Of a stretch of DNA of 40,631 nt, positions 7,574 to 19,592 are shown one piece after another. Made by a program: the position numbers and the translations under genes. Source of the stretch: Planctomycetota bacterium (GTDB taxonomy: Bacteria > Planctomycetota > Phycisphaerae > Sedimentisphaerales > Anaerobacaceae); the NCBI GenBank assembly GCA_023481165.1, contig JAMCWO010000116.1, positions 1 through 40,631 of the forward strand. The letters run 5' to 3'. Numbering within the stretch: the first letter of the stretch is position 1; every line of letters starts with the position of its first letter. Below the pieces are notes generated by a model that searched no databases, was not told the origin of the DNA, and saw only the letters and a program-made list of their open reading frames with translations.

Positions 7574-9457
7574 CTATTCCTCCACCGCGGCGATGGCCGC
7601 CTGGGCGGCCCTTTGTTCTCCGGCCACCACGGAGGACCCGGCCTGGAACACGGCGATACTCCTCGGCGGCATCCTGACACGCTGCCGCTTGGCCACCGTT
7701 TCGGTCCGCATGGCGCCGGGGCCTTCCCATTGAGGGTCCGCAGAGTCCAATATCTTCCCCCAGATCCACCCGGAGGCGGGCAAAGAGACCTCCTGGGGCT
7801 CAGCGTCGAAGTTCATCAGGCCGGCCACCTCGCCCCATTCATGCCGGCGGTGCCAGAGCAGCGCCTTTTGTCGGGGCAGAGTCCCCACGGTCAGATTCTT
7901 TTTGCTCACGACGTGGGGAATGCCGCGCCGCAGCTCCAGCAGGCGCTCGTAGAACGCCCGCAGGATGCGATGACGCGCGCGGGTGCGTTGGTCCCAGTGC
8001 AGCTTGGACTCTTGAAAAGTCTCGGGAGCTTGGGGATCAGGGCACGGTTGATCCCACTGGAAGGCTTCAAACTCCGCCTGGCGGCCCTCCCGCACGGCCG
8101 CGATCAACTCCTCATCCGTGTGGCTGACGAAATACAGGAACGGCGCCTCTTCGGCGTACTCCTCGCCCATGAACAGCAGGGGCAGATACGGTGACAACAG
8201 GAACGTCCCGGCGGCCAGCTTGAGCGACTCGAAATCCACGAGCGTGGAGAGCCGCTCGCCCAACATCCGATTGCCGGTCTGGTCGTGGTTCTGGGCAAAG
8301 ACCACGAACTGCCGGGCGGGCCGCTGCCGCGAGCTGCTGCCATGGAACTTCCGGCGAAAGCGTGAGAATTGCCAGGAATAGACGAAACCCGCTTTGAAGG
8401 CCTTAGCCATCTGGGCGAGGCGCCCGAAATCCTCGTAGTAGCCCGTGCTCTCGCCGGTGAGCAGAGTGTGCAGACAGTGATGAAAGTCGTCGCACCATTG
8501 GGCGTCGAGGCCATAGCCGCCGTCGCTCGGAGGTTTGAGGAAGCGCACGTCATCCAAATCGCTTTCGCCGATCAGATAGTACCGGCGGGCGGACTGGTGC
8601 GAGAGATGTCCGACGCGTTCGGTCAGCTCCTGAATGAAATGTCTGGCGCTTCGGTCGTAGACGTGATGCAGGGCGTCCAGCCGCAAGGCGTCGAAGTGGT
8701 AGTCGCGCAGCCAGAAAAGGGCATTCTCGATGAAAAAGTCGCGGACGCCGGGGCTGTAGGCCTCGTCGTAGTTGAGCGCGTCGCCCCAGGGGGGCCGATA
8801 CCTGCCGGTGAAGTACGGGCCGAAATCCCGAAAATAGTTGCCCTCCGGCCCCAGGTGGTTGTAGACCACGTCGAGAATCGCGGACATGTTCTGGCGATGA
8901 ATGGCATTGACCAGCGTCTTGAGGCCGGCCGGGCCGCCATAGGAGTTTTGGGGTGCGTAAGGATACACGCCATCGTAGCCCCAGTTGCGCTCTCCCGGAA
9001 ACTGTGCCACCGGCATCAGCTCAATGGCTGTGATTCCCAGGGCACTCAGCTCGGGCAGCCTGGGAATGATCGCCTCGCATGTGCCTTCCGGCGTGAAGGT
9101 CCCGACGTGAAGCTCGTAGATGACCATGTCTTCCAGCGGAACCCCCTCCCAGCCGGCATCGGCCCAGGTAAAGGCGGTGTGGTCGATCACTTCGCAGGGG
9201 CCATGGACGCCCTCCGGTTGAAACTGGGAGGCCGGGTCCGGCCGTCTGGTGCGGCCTTCCAGCATATACCAGTACCGGCTTCCCGGCGGCACGTTGTCCA
9301 CGGTGGCCTGCCAATAGCCGGTCTCGTCGTTCTCCAGGGACAGATCGCGCTCGCTCGGGCCGGCGATGTGCAAGGCGATCTGGCGCCGGAGAGGCGCCCA
9401 CACGCGGAACTCGCACCGATCGTTGCCCTGGTATAATGCACCCACTCTGGTCAACAC
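7574..9457 (-). CDS. treZ: Malto-oligosyltrehalose trehalohydrolase
   Basis: A GH13 enzyme of about 627 residues that releases free trehalose from maltooligosyl trehalose made by TreY. It opens with the family's VGALYQGN...FRVWAPLR carbohydrate-binding module. The nucleophile is D261 in LRLDALHHVYD and the acid/base E298 in LIGESDLDD (numbered from the start chosen here). I prefer the GTG at 9457 (or the adjacent TTG at 9454) because GGGGAG lies 4-7 bases upstream and the product then starts at the family's usual place. An in-frame ATG at 9511 would add 18 residues encoded by CCGTGAACATCCGTGAAAG, which looks like intergenic repeat DNA. It lies between glgX and treY in the same orientation. 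Confidence 0.92.
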   Translation of the reverse strand: MLTRVGALYQGNDRCEFRVWAPLRRQIALHIAGPSERDLSLENDETGYWQATVDNVPPGSRYWYMLEGRTRRPDPASQFQPEGVHGPCEVIDHTAFTWADAGWEGVPLEDMVIYELHVGTFTPEGTCEAIIPRLPELSALGITAIELMPVAQFPGERNWGYDGVYPYAPQNSYGGPAGLKTLVNAIHRQNMSAILDVVYNHLGPEGNYFRDFGPYFTGRYRPPWGDALNYDEAYSPGVRDFFIENALFWLRDYHFDALRLDALHHVYDRSARHFIQELTERVGHLSHQSARRYYLIGESDLDDVRFLKPPSDGGYGLDAQWCDDFHHCLHTLLTGESTGYYEDFGRLAQMAKAFKAGFVYSWQFSRFRRKFHGSSSRQRPARQFVVFAQNHDQTGNRMLGERLSTLVDFESLKLAAGTFLLSPYLPLLFMGEEYAEEAPFLYFVSHTDEELIAAVREGRQAEFEAFQWDQPCPDPQAPETFQESKLHWDQRTRARHRILRAFYERLLELRRGIPHVVSKKNLTVGTLPRQKALLWHRRHEWGEVAGLMNFDAEPQEVSLPASGWIWGKILDSADPQWEGPGAMRTETVAKRQRVRMPPRSIAVFQAGSSVVAGEQRAAQAAIAAVEE

Positions 9458-9541
9458 TCTGCTCCCCAGAAAAGGACGGGGACTTTCACGGATGTTCACG
9501 GACCATCCCATCCGTGTCTATCCCTGCTCCGGCATTGCCCT

Positions 9542-11680
9542 TCACTTCCTCGATCGGGTTAGCACGACGATGGAACGTCCTTCCGCTTTGACTTTGAGAT
9601 CCTCCGATGGTTGCTCACCCTCTTTGCCATTCTCGATCCGGGTCGAGGTGTTTAGGACGATCTGCCAGGGCCTTTCTGGTTCGGAGAAGGCCAGTTGAAA
9701 GAACATGTCCTCCTGGGCGGCATTGACCAGGACGAGGAAATCGTCGTCGCGCACCGGCTCTCCGCGTTTGTCCACGTACCCCAGCTCGCCGTTGAGAAAG
9801 ATCTGCAGCGACTTGATGAAGCCCTGTTTCCAGTCGTCCGCCGGCATGCCCGATCCATCGAGTCGGAACCAGCCGATGTCATCGAGTGCCGGCGAGCCGC
9901 GGATAGAGCGGCCCTGGTACCAACCCCGGCGATGGAACACCGGATGGTCGCGTCGCAGGTGGATCAATCCGGTGGTGAAGGCCTTGAGATTCTCATCGAT
10001 GTGTTCCCAGTCGAACCAGGTCAGCTCGTTATCCTGGCAGTAGGCATTGTTGTTGCCTCTCTGGGTGCGTCCGATCTCATCTCCGCCGAGAATCATGGGG
10101 ACGCCCTGGGACAACAGCAGCGTGGTCAGGAAGTTGCGCACCTGGCGGGCGCGCACGTCATTGGTTTCCGGATTGTCCGTTTCGCCCTCGACGCCGTAAT
10201 TGCAGGACCGATTGTCGTCGGTGCCGTCCTTGTTGTCCTCCCGGTTGGCCTCGTTGTGCTTCTGCTCGTAGGTCACCAGGTCGTGGAGAGTGAATCCATC
10301 ATGGGCCGTGATGAAATTGACGCTGGCCCGCGGCTTGCGGCCGGTGCCTTCGTACAAGTCCGAGCTGCCCGTAAACCTGCCCGCGAACGCCCCCAGTGTG
10401 CTGTCCTGCCCGCGCCAGAAGTCGCGCATGGTATCGCGATAGATCCCGTTCCATTCCGACCACAGGACGGGGAACCGGCCCACCTGGTAGCCGCCTTCGC
10501 CGACATCCCACGGCTCGGCGATCAGTTTCACCTGGCTAATGACGGGATCCTGGTGGATGATGTCGAAGAACGCGGACAACTGGTCCACGTCCTTCAGCTC
10601 CCGCGCCAAAGTCGCGGCCAGATCGAAGCGGAAACCATCCACGTGCATTTCGATGACCCAATAGCGGAGAGAATCCATGATGAGTTGGAGCACCACGGGA
10701 TGGCGCATGTTTAGGCTGTTGCCGGTGCCGGTGTAGTCCATGTAGTACTGCGGATCGTCCTCGACCAGCCGGTAATAGGCGGAATTGTCGATGCCCTTGA
10801 AGCTGAGCACGGGGCCGAGGTGGTTACCTTCGGCCGTGTGATTGTAGACGACGTCCAGAATGACCTCGATCCCTGCCTCGTGGAGGTCGTAAACCATCTG
10901 CTTGAACTCCTGGACCTGCTGGCCCCGGTCGCCGGAGGCCGAGTACTCGTTGTGGGGGGCGAAATAGCAGATGGAGTTGTAGCCCCAGTAGTTTCTTAGT
11001 CCTTTGTCGATCAACTGCCGGTCGTGCACGAACTGGTGGACGGGCATCAGCTCGACCGCCGTGATGCCCAGAGACTTCAGGTAATCGATGGCGGCCGGGT
11101 GAGCGACGCCGGCATAGGTGCCCCGCAGCTCAGGCGGAATCGCCGGATGACGCTTGGTGAATCCTTTGACATGCAGTTCGTAGATGATCGTGTCTTCCAG
11201 AGGAATGTGAAAACGATGCTCGTTGCTCCAGTTGAAATAGGGATTCGCCACCACGGCTTTCATGGTGAGATGCGCATTGTCGGAGCTGCTGCACGGGCCA
11301 TCGGGTTTGTCCATGCGGTAGGGGAACATGGCATCGCTCCACTGGATCGTGCCGGTGACCGCTTTGCAGTTCGGATCGAGCAGCAGTTTGTTCGGGCAGC
11401 AGCGAATTCCCCGTTGGGGGTCCCAGGGGCCATGAACTCGATAGCCGTACGTTTGCCCAGGGCCGATGCCGGTTAGGAGCGTGTGCCAGTTATACCCGTC
11501 GCGCTCCGTCATGTTGATGCGCGTTTCTCTCCCTTCCTCGTCGAACAGACACAGCTCGACGCGCTCCGCCACTTCCGAGAAGATGGAGAAGTTCGTGGCA
11601 TTGCCGTCGAAGTTGGCGTCCAGAGGATAGGGGGTGCCCGGTAACGTCTTCAGGGTGTTCCGTTGCATCGTCGCCTGCAT
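9542..11680 (-). CDS. glgX: Glycogen debranching enzyme, GlgX/isoamylase type
   Basis: A GH13 debranching enzyme of about 712 residues that hydrolyses alpha-1,6 branches of glycogen or limit dextrins, feeding linear maltodextrin to TreY, MalQ and the GH57 enzyme. The N-terminal CBM48 module (GTPYPLDANFDG...FSIFSEVAERVELCLFD) precedes the barrel. The nucleophile is in GFRFDLAATL (D362 if counted from 11707) and the acid/base in LIAEPWDVG (E398, same count); NHDGFTLHDLV-like AHDGFTLHDL supplies the third acid. An ATG at 11707 is in frame but has no Shine-Dalgarno. The ATG at 11680 has GGAG 8 bases upstream and keeps the whole module, so I start there. It lies 84 bases upstream of the preferred treZ start. 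Confidence 0.94.
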   Translation of the reverse strand: MQATMQRNTLKTLPGTPYPLDANFDGNATNFSIFSEVAERVELCLFDEEGRETRINMTERDGYNWHTLLTGIGPGQTYGYRVHGPWDPQRGIRCCPNKLLLDPNCKAVTGTIQWSDAMFPYRMDKPDGPCSSSDNAHLTMKAVVANPYFNWSNEHRFHIPLEDTIIYELHVKGFTKRHPAIPPELRGTYAGVAHPAAIDYLKSLGITAVELMPVHQFVHDRQLIDKGLRNYWGYNSICYFAPHNEYSASGDRGQQVQEFKQMVYDLHEAGIEVILDVVYNHTAEGNHLGPVLSFKGIDNSAYYRLVEDDPQYYMDYTGTGNSLNMRHPVVLQLIMDSLRYWVIEMHVDGFRFDLAATLARELKDVDQLSAFFDIIHQDPVISQVKLIAEPWDVGEGGYQVGRFPVLWSEWNGIYRDTMRDFWRGQDSTLGAFAGRFTGSSDLYEGTGRKPRASVNFITAHDGFTLHDLVTYEQKHNEANREDNKDGTDDNRSCNYGVEGETDNPETNDVRARQVRNFLTTLLLSQGVPMILGGDEIGRTQRGNNNAYCQDNELTWFDWEHIDENLKAFTTGLIHLRRDHPVFHRRGWYQGRSIRGSPALDDIGWFRLDGSGMPADDWKQGFIKSLQIFLNGELGYVDKRGEPVRDDDFLVLVNAAQEDMFFQLAFSEPERPWQIVLNTSTRIENGKEGEQPSEDLKVKAEGRSIVVLTRSRK

Positions 11681-11820
11681 CGTCGCCGTCTCCAATCTGC
11701 TCGCCATCCGGTTGACGTTGTGGTTGGATCGATCTACGCCTTGCCCGGCGCGAAAACAAGACCGTCATCCGCCGGTTGGCTTCTATTTTACTGGCGTGGC
11801 GGGGGTAGATTTTGTAGGAG

Positions 11821-11890
11821 TTCTCCGAATATGCCGGTCAGAAAAAGCCGCTCGGAGAATGGCAGGGTCCCCCTGGGTTATGCCTGCCAT
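11821..11890. other. Two adjacent stem-loops in the glgB-glgX spacer
   Basis: TTCTCCGA (11821-11828) pairs with TCGGAGAA (11852-11859). Immediately next, ATGGCAGG (11859-11866) pairs with CCTGCCAT (11883-11890). They sit in the 263 bases between glgB and glgX, transcribed on the minus strand. They could be an attenuator, an RNA-processing site or dispersed repeats. No T-tract follows either stem on the minus strand. Confidence 0.55.
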
Positions 11891-11943
11891 GTCAGTCGCC
11901 ATAAAGGTGCATCGGTGAGTATGGCCCACCATGCCACTACCGT

Positions 11944-13908
11944 CTACTTGATCTGCGGGACGGGTGGAGGTGGCTCGGGCGTTGGCTGTTGCTTGAAGAC
12001 CACGACTCCCAAGGGGGGCAGGGTAACGGAGAGCGTATAGTCGAACTTGCCATAAAACGAGGCGGGCGAGGCTTCGACGCCGCCCATGTTGCCTTGGCCG
12101 CTGCCGCCGTAGTCCTTGGCGTCGCTGTTGAGGATCTCCTTCCAGGAACCGCCCTTGGGCACGCCCACGCGATAGTTGTGCCGGGGTACCGGTGTGAAAT
12201 TGCACGCGACGGCCAGGATGGCGTTGCCGGACTTGTTGCGGCGCAGGTAGCTCAGGACACTGTTATCCGCATCATGAAAATCGATCCATTCGAAGCCCTT
12301 GGGATCGAAATCCAGCTCGAACAGGGCAGGCTCGGCCCGATACAGGTGATTGAGGTCCCGGACCCATTTCTGCAAACTGGCGTGGTCGGGGTGCTCCAAG
12401 ACGTGCCATTCCAGGCTGTGATCGTGCGCCCATTCAGGCCACTGGCCGAATTCGCCGCCCATGAATAGCAGCTTCTTGCCCGGGTGCGTATACATGTAGC
12501 CGAACAGCAGCCGCAGGTTGGCGAATTTCTGCCACGCGTCGCCCGGCATCCGGCCGTAGAGGGAGCCTTTACCATGGACCACCTCGTCATGCGACAGGGG
12601 AAGAATGAAGTTCTCGGAGAAGGCGTAGAGGATGGAGAAGGTCAGCTTGCCCTGGTGATATTTGCGGTAAATGGGGTCCTGGTTGAAGTACTCGAGCGTG
12701 TCGTGCATCCAGCCCATGTTCCACTTCATGCCGAAGCCCAGGCCGCCGACATCGGCAGGTTTGGTGACCATCGGCCAGGCCGTCGATTCCTCCGCGATCA
12801 TCTGGACGTACGGAAAGTCCCGGTAGACCATCTCGTTGAGACGGCGGAGGAACGCGAGGGCTGGGAGGTTCTCGCGCCCACCATGCTCGTTCGGAATCCA
12901 TTCGCCCTCCTTGCGCGAGTAGTCGAGATAAAGCATGGAGGCGACGCCGTCGACGCGCAGGGCGTCCGCGTGGTACTTGTCCAGCCAGAACATGGCGGAG
13001 CTGATCAGGTACTCCCGGACCTCGTGCCGGCCATAGTTGAAGACGGCGCTGCGCCAATCCGGGTGAAATCCCAGGCGCGGATCGGCGTGCTCGTAGAGAT
13101 GTGTGCCGTCGAAATAGCCCAGGCCGTATTCATCCGTGGGAAAGTGCGAAGGCACCCAGTCGAGGATCACGCCGATATCATTCTGGTGCAGGTGATCGAT
13201 CAGGTACATCAGATCCTGCGGCGAGCCGTAGCGGCGGCTAGGGGCGAAGTAGCCCAGTGTCTGATAACCCCAGGAGGCGTAGAACGGGTGCTCCATGACC
13301 GGCAGGAACTCCACATGCGTGAAGCCCATTTCTTTGACGTACTGGGCCAGCATGGGCGCGATCTCGTTGTAGCTCAGCAGGCGGTCGGGATTGGTCGGGT
13401 CTCGCCGCCAGGAGCCCAAGTGAACTTCGTAGATGCTCAACGGCGCGTGGAACGAGTTGTGCTCGCCCTGTTTCTGCCGCCAGGCCTCATCGCCCCAGGT
13501 ATAGTCGATGTCCCAGACGACCGAGGCGGTGCTCGGCGGCATCTCCCAGAAAAACGCGAACGGATCGCCCTTGTTGACGGAATAGCCGTTGTGATTCGAG
13601 ACGATGTGATACTTATACAGAGCCCCTTTGCCCAGCTTCGGGATAAAGCCTTCCCAGATGCCGGAGCCATCCCATCGGGGGGCCAGCGGGTGCGTTTCGG
13701 GACTCCACGCGTTGAAATCCCCGACGAGGGAGACCCGGGCGGCGTTGGGGGCCCAGACGGCGAAGTATGTCCCTTGGACGCTGCCATTCTTGACCACGTG
13801 GGCGCCCAGCTTGTCATAGAGTCGAAAGTGGTTGCCCTCCTTGAACAGATAGATGTCGTGATCTGTCAGCAGGCTGAAATTCATCTGCACCTGGGCTTGT
13901 TCCGTCAT
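11944..13908 (-). CDS. glgB: 1,4-alpha-glucan branching enzyme
   Basis: A 654-residue GH13 branching enzyme that introduces alpha-1,6 branches into the linear glucan made by GlgE. A single N-terminal CBM48 module ([21 protein letters not shown]) precedes the barrel, so this is the shorter GlgB form. The nucleophile is D320 in [16 protein letters not shown] and the acid/base E373 in [22 protein letters not shown] carries the third acid. The start ATG has GAGGG 6 bases upstream. The tail ends in a Pro-rich [14 protein letters not shown] stretch, an unstructured extension not needed for catalysis. It sits between treS-mak and glgX, as expected for a GlgE-pathway locus. Confidence 0.96.
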   Translation of the reverse strand: MTEQAQVQMNFSLLTDHDIYLFKEGNHFRLYDKLGAHVVKNGSVQGTYFAVWAPNAARVSLVGDFNAWSPETHPLAPRWDGSGIWEGFIPKLGKGALYKYHIVSNHNGYSVNKGDPFAFFWEMPPSTASVVWDIDYTWGDEAWRQKQGEHNSFHAPLSIYEVHLGSWRRDPTNPDRLLSYNEIAPMLAQYVKEMGFTHVEFLPVMEHPFYASWGYQTLGYFAPSRRYGSPQDLMYLIDHLHQNDIGVILDWVPSHFPTDEYGLGYFDGTHLYEHADPRLGFHPDWRSAVFNYGRHEVREYLISSAMFWLDKYHADALRVDGVASMLYLDYSRKEGEWIPNEHGGRENLPALAFLRRLNEMVYRDFPYVQMIAEESTAWPMVTKPADVGGLGFGMKWNMGWMHDTLEYFNQDPIYRKYHQGKLTFSILYAFSENFILPLSHDEVVHGKGSLYGRMPGDAWQKFANLRLLFGYMYTHPGKKLLFMGGEFGQWPEWAHDHSLEWHVLEHPDHASLQKWVRDLNHLYRAEPALFELDFDPKGFEWIDFHDADNSVLSYLRRNKSGNAILAVACNFTPVPRHNYRVGVPKGGSWKEILNSDAKDYGGSGQGNMGGVEASPASFYGKFDYTLSVTLPPLGVVVFKQQPTPEPPPPVPQIK

Positions 13909-13932
13909 GAAACCCTCAGAAGTATGATTTTT

Positions 13933-13997
13933 TGATGGTTGATTTTTGATTTGAAGAGTCGCGCGGCACGAACCGCCAGATCAAAAATCAACCATCA
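13933..13997. repeat. 18-bp perfect inverted repeat between treS and glgB
   Basis: Bases 13933-13950 and 13980-13997 are exact reverse complements over 18 AT-rich positions, with 29 bases of GC-rich sequence between them. It fills most of the 93-base gap between the treS stop and the glgB ATG, and resembles the AT-rich heptad-like spacer DNA found elsewhere in the window. On the minus-strand mRNA it would form a long stem just before the glgB ribosome site and may separate or stabilise the two messages. Confidence 0.8.
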
Positions 13998-14001
13998 CAC
14001 T

Positions 14002-17319
<3,318 letters not shown>

Positions 17320-17332
17320 GGGGCGCCCTCCT

Positions 17333-19315
17333 CTACATGAAATAATCGAAATCCGTTTCGCGCCGGAGCCTCTTCTGCACGTGGAGGATGTGAGCGGGCA
17401 TCACGCGCGGATCCAGTTCGACATAGTTCACCTCGCCTTGCCAGATGTACCGATCGTCCGTCAGCAAATCGTGCGCCAGAAAGGGCGTGCGTGGGTCAAT
17501 CTCCAGACGGTCCAGCGGGAGCCGGAGCCAGCCGGACTGGCGATGGTGCGGATCGATGTTGACCACCGTAATGATGATATTCGATTTGTCCGGCGTGGTC
17601 TTGCCGTAACAGAGCATCGCCTCGTTGTCGATCGGATACAACTCGATGTTGCGGGTACTTTGCAGGGCCGGGTTCTGGCGGCGGATGCGGTTGACCCTGG
17701 CGATGATCGGCCGGAGATTGCCCGGGGCATTCCAATCCCACGGCTTGATTTCGTGTTTCTCCGAGTTGAGGTACTCTTCCCTGCCTTCGAGGGCCTCCGT
17801 GACACCCAATTCATAGGCAGGACCATAGATGCCGTAGCTGGCGGAGAGAGTGGCGGCCAGGATGAGGCGAATGATGAACGCGGGTCGGCCGCCAAACTGG
17901 AGATACTGAGGGAGGATATCGGGTGTGTTCGGCCAGAAGTTTGGCCGCATGTACTCACCTATTTCCGTCTGCGTCAGCTCCCGGATGTACGGCTCCAGTT
18001 CCCATTTCGTGTTGCGCCAGGTGAAGTACGTGTAGGATTGGTTGAAACCGATCTTCGCAAGATACAACATGACCTTGGGCCGTGTGAAGGCTTCCGAGAG
18101 GAAGATCACCTCGGGGTGCTTCTGCCGGACCTCGCCGATCAGCCATTGCCAGAAGCGAAAAGGCTTCGTATGCGGATTGTCCACGCGAAAGAGGCGAATG
18201 CCCTGGTCCATCCAGAACAGAACGATGCTCTTGAGTTCCTCCCCTAGCTCGCGCCAGTGCTCCGTCTCGAAGTTCAGCGGCAGGATATCCTCGTATTTCT
18301 TGGGCGGATTCTCAGCGAACTGCACGGTTCCATCCGGTCGCCAGCGGAACCATTCCGGATGCTCCTTGACGTAAGGGTGGTCGGGCGAGGCCTGAAAGGC
18401 GAGGTCTAAGGCTGTCTCCAGCCCGCATTCGGCGGCCGTCTTGACCAAATGCTGAAAATCCTCGAACGAGCCCAGTTGAGGATGGATGGCTTTGTGCCCG
18501 CCGAGAGCCGAGCCGATGGCCCAGGGGCTGCCCGGGTCTGCAGGAGTAACGCTCGTGGAGTTGTTTCTTCCTTTGCGGTGGGTCTGGCCGATGGGGTGAA
18601 CAGGGGGCAGGTACAGGACATCGAAGCCCATGGCGGCGATATCCGGCAGCAAACGCTCGCAATCGCGAAACGTGCCATACTCGCCGGGCCGGCCAAACGA
18701 GCGGGGGAACAACTCGTACCAGGTGCTGAAGACCGCTTTGGGCCGGTCCACCGTGACCGCCAGCTCGGTGTGGTAGGTTGTGGCGAACGCTCGGTCCGGG
18801 TACTTCTGCATGATCTCGGTTAACTCCGGACCCGAGGCGAGCGCTGCCGCGTGCTCCACCTTCGCCGGCGCTTCGAGCAGAAGCGCCCAGTCGTTGAGTT
18901 TCCGGGCGTCGGCAGGCGCTGCCGTCGCGGCTGTTTGACGCAGCAGGGTTCCACCGCTCTTTAGTTCGACGGCCACGTCCTGCTCTGCTTCACGCTTCTT
19001 GCGCAGATCGCTCTGCCAAGTGCCGAAGGCATCCACCCAGGCCCGCACGGTATAGGAGTAACGGCCAAGTTCCGCGACCGCGAACGAGCCGGACCATTCA
19101 TCGTTGACCTGGTAGGCCATCGCGCCGATGGTCCACTCTTGGTGCTCGCTCTTTCTGTAGAGCAACTCGACCTGAATCTGGTCGTGCCCATCCACGAACG
19201 CATGAGCAATCACGGTGATTGTCTCGCCCACCGCCCGTTTGATGGGGAAGCGGCCGCAATCGACCTGCGGCCCCACATAGTCGATCACAACGCGTTTTCG
19301 CTCGTTATTCTCCAT
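17333..19315 (-). CDS. glgE: Alpha-1,4-glucan:maltose-1-phosphate maltosyltransferase
   Basis: A GH13_3 enzyme of about 660 residues that adds maltose units from maltose-1-phosphate to a growing alpha-1,4-glucan. An N-terminal immunoglobulin-like domain (RKRVVIDYVGPQVDCGRFPIK) precedes the barrel. The nucleophile is D379 in FRVDNPHTKPF and the acid/base E408 in FLSEAFTRP; both are 15 positions below the Streptomyces coelicolor enzyme (D394, E423). The barrel also carries the family's LPPVHPIGQTHRKGRNN. I use the ATG at 19315; a TTG at 19324 is also in frame and neither has a strong Shine-Dalgarno. It is the first gene of the minus-strand group, divergent from the membrane fusion gene at 19593. 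Confidence 0.96.
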   Translation of the reverse strand: MENNERKRVVIDYVGPQVDCGRFPIKRAVGETITVIAHAFVDGHDQIQVELLYRKSEHQEWTIGAMAYQVNDEWSGSFAVAELGRYSYTVRAWVDAFGTWQSDLRKKREAEQDVAVELKSGGTLLRQTAATAAPADARKLNDWALLLEAPAKVEHAAALASGPELTEIMQKYPDRAFATTYHTELAVTVDRPKAVFSTWYELFPRSFGRPGEYGTFRDCERLLPDIAAMGFDVLYLPPVHPIGQTHRKGRNNSTSVTPADPGSPWAIGSALGGHKAIHPQLGSFEDFQHLVKTAAECGLETALDLAFQASPDHPYVKEHPEWFRWRPDGTVQFAENPPKKYEDILPLNFETEHWRELGEELKSIVLFWMDQGIRLFRVDNPHTKPFRFWQWLIGEVRQKHPEVIFLSEAFTRPKVMLYLAKIGFNQSYTYFTWRNTKWELEPYIRELTQTEIGEYMRPNFWPNTPDILPQYLQFGGRPAFIIRLILAATLSASYGIYGPAYELGVTEALEGREEYLNSEKHEIKPWDWNAPGNLRPIIARVNRIRRQNPALQSTRNIELYPIDNEAMLCYGKTTPDKSNIIITVVNIDPHHRQSGWLRLPLDRLEIDPRTPFLAHDLLTDDRYIWQGEVNYVELDPRVMPAHILHVQKRLRRETDFDYFM

Positions 19316-19369
19316 AACTGGCAACCACTACCGATACGGAAGGAGGTACCAAAGGTTTTGCGGAGCGCT

Positions 19370-19487
19370 GCCTAGGCGATTTCCTTCCTGCGTGGGACCA
19401 GCGCCGGTCCGATAACTGTCGGCAGAGCTGAAGCTCGCCAGGTGGAGTCGCTCTGAAGGCAAAAGCCAGAGTGAGGAAAGTCCTCAA
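19370..19487. other. Cluster of consecutive hairpins in the glgE divergent region
   Basis: After the palindrome GCCTAGGC (19370-19377) come five small hairpins almost end to end. They are GGACC...GGTCC (19395-19410), CCGA...TCGG (19408-19422), GAGC-TGAA-GCTC (19425-19436), CTCT...GGC-AAAA-GCC-AGAG (19451-19471) and TGAGGA-AAG-TCCTCA (19472-19486). The block lies upstream of the plus-strand promoter at 19530. If transcribed it would therefore be the leader of glgE on the minus strand or a separate small RNA. It does not match a riboswitch or known RNA that I recognise. Confidence 0.4.
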
Positions 19488-19529
19488 GCTACGTGCCCGC
19501 ACCACTTTTACATTTGACGCTCCACCCGC

Positions 19530-19558
19530 TTGCCCGAATTCCGAGTCTTCGCTATACT
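19530..19558 (+). promoter_or_regulatory. Sigma-70-type promoter for the membrane fusion gene
   Basis: TTGCCC (19530-19535) and TATACT (19553-19558) are separated by 17 bases. This predicts a start near 19566 and a leader of about 27 bases before the ATG at 19593. Confidence 0.7.
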
Positions 19559-19592
19559 TCTGCTTTTGCCTTGATTGTTCGGAACATGGAAC

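Noticed and set aside
9458..9511. Upstream ATG extending treZ by 18 residues
   Set aside because: The extension is encoded by CCGTGAACATCCGTG-type spacer repeat and the closer GTG/TTG has the better ribosome site.
19470..19490. GAGTGAGGAAAGTCC resembling the conserved P4 segment of RNase P RNA
   Set aside because: The rest of the RNase P core, including the matching 3' strand, is absent within the available space.
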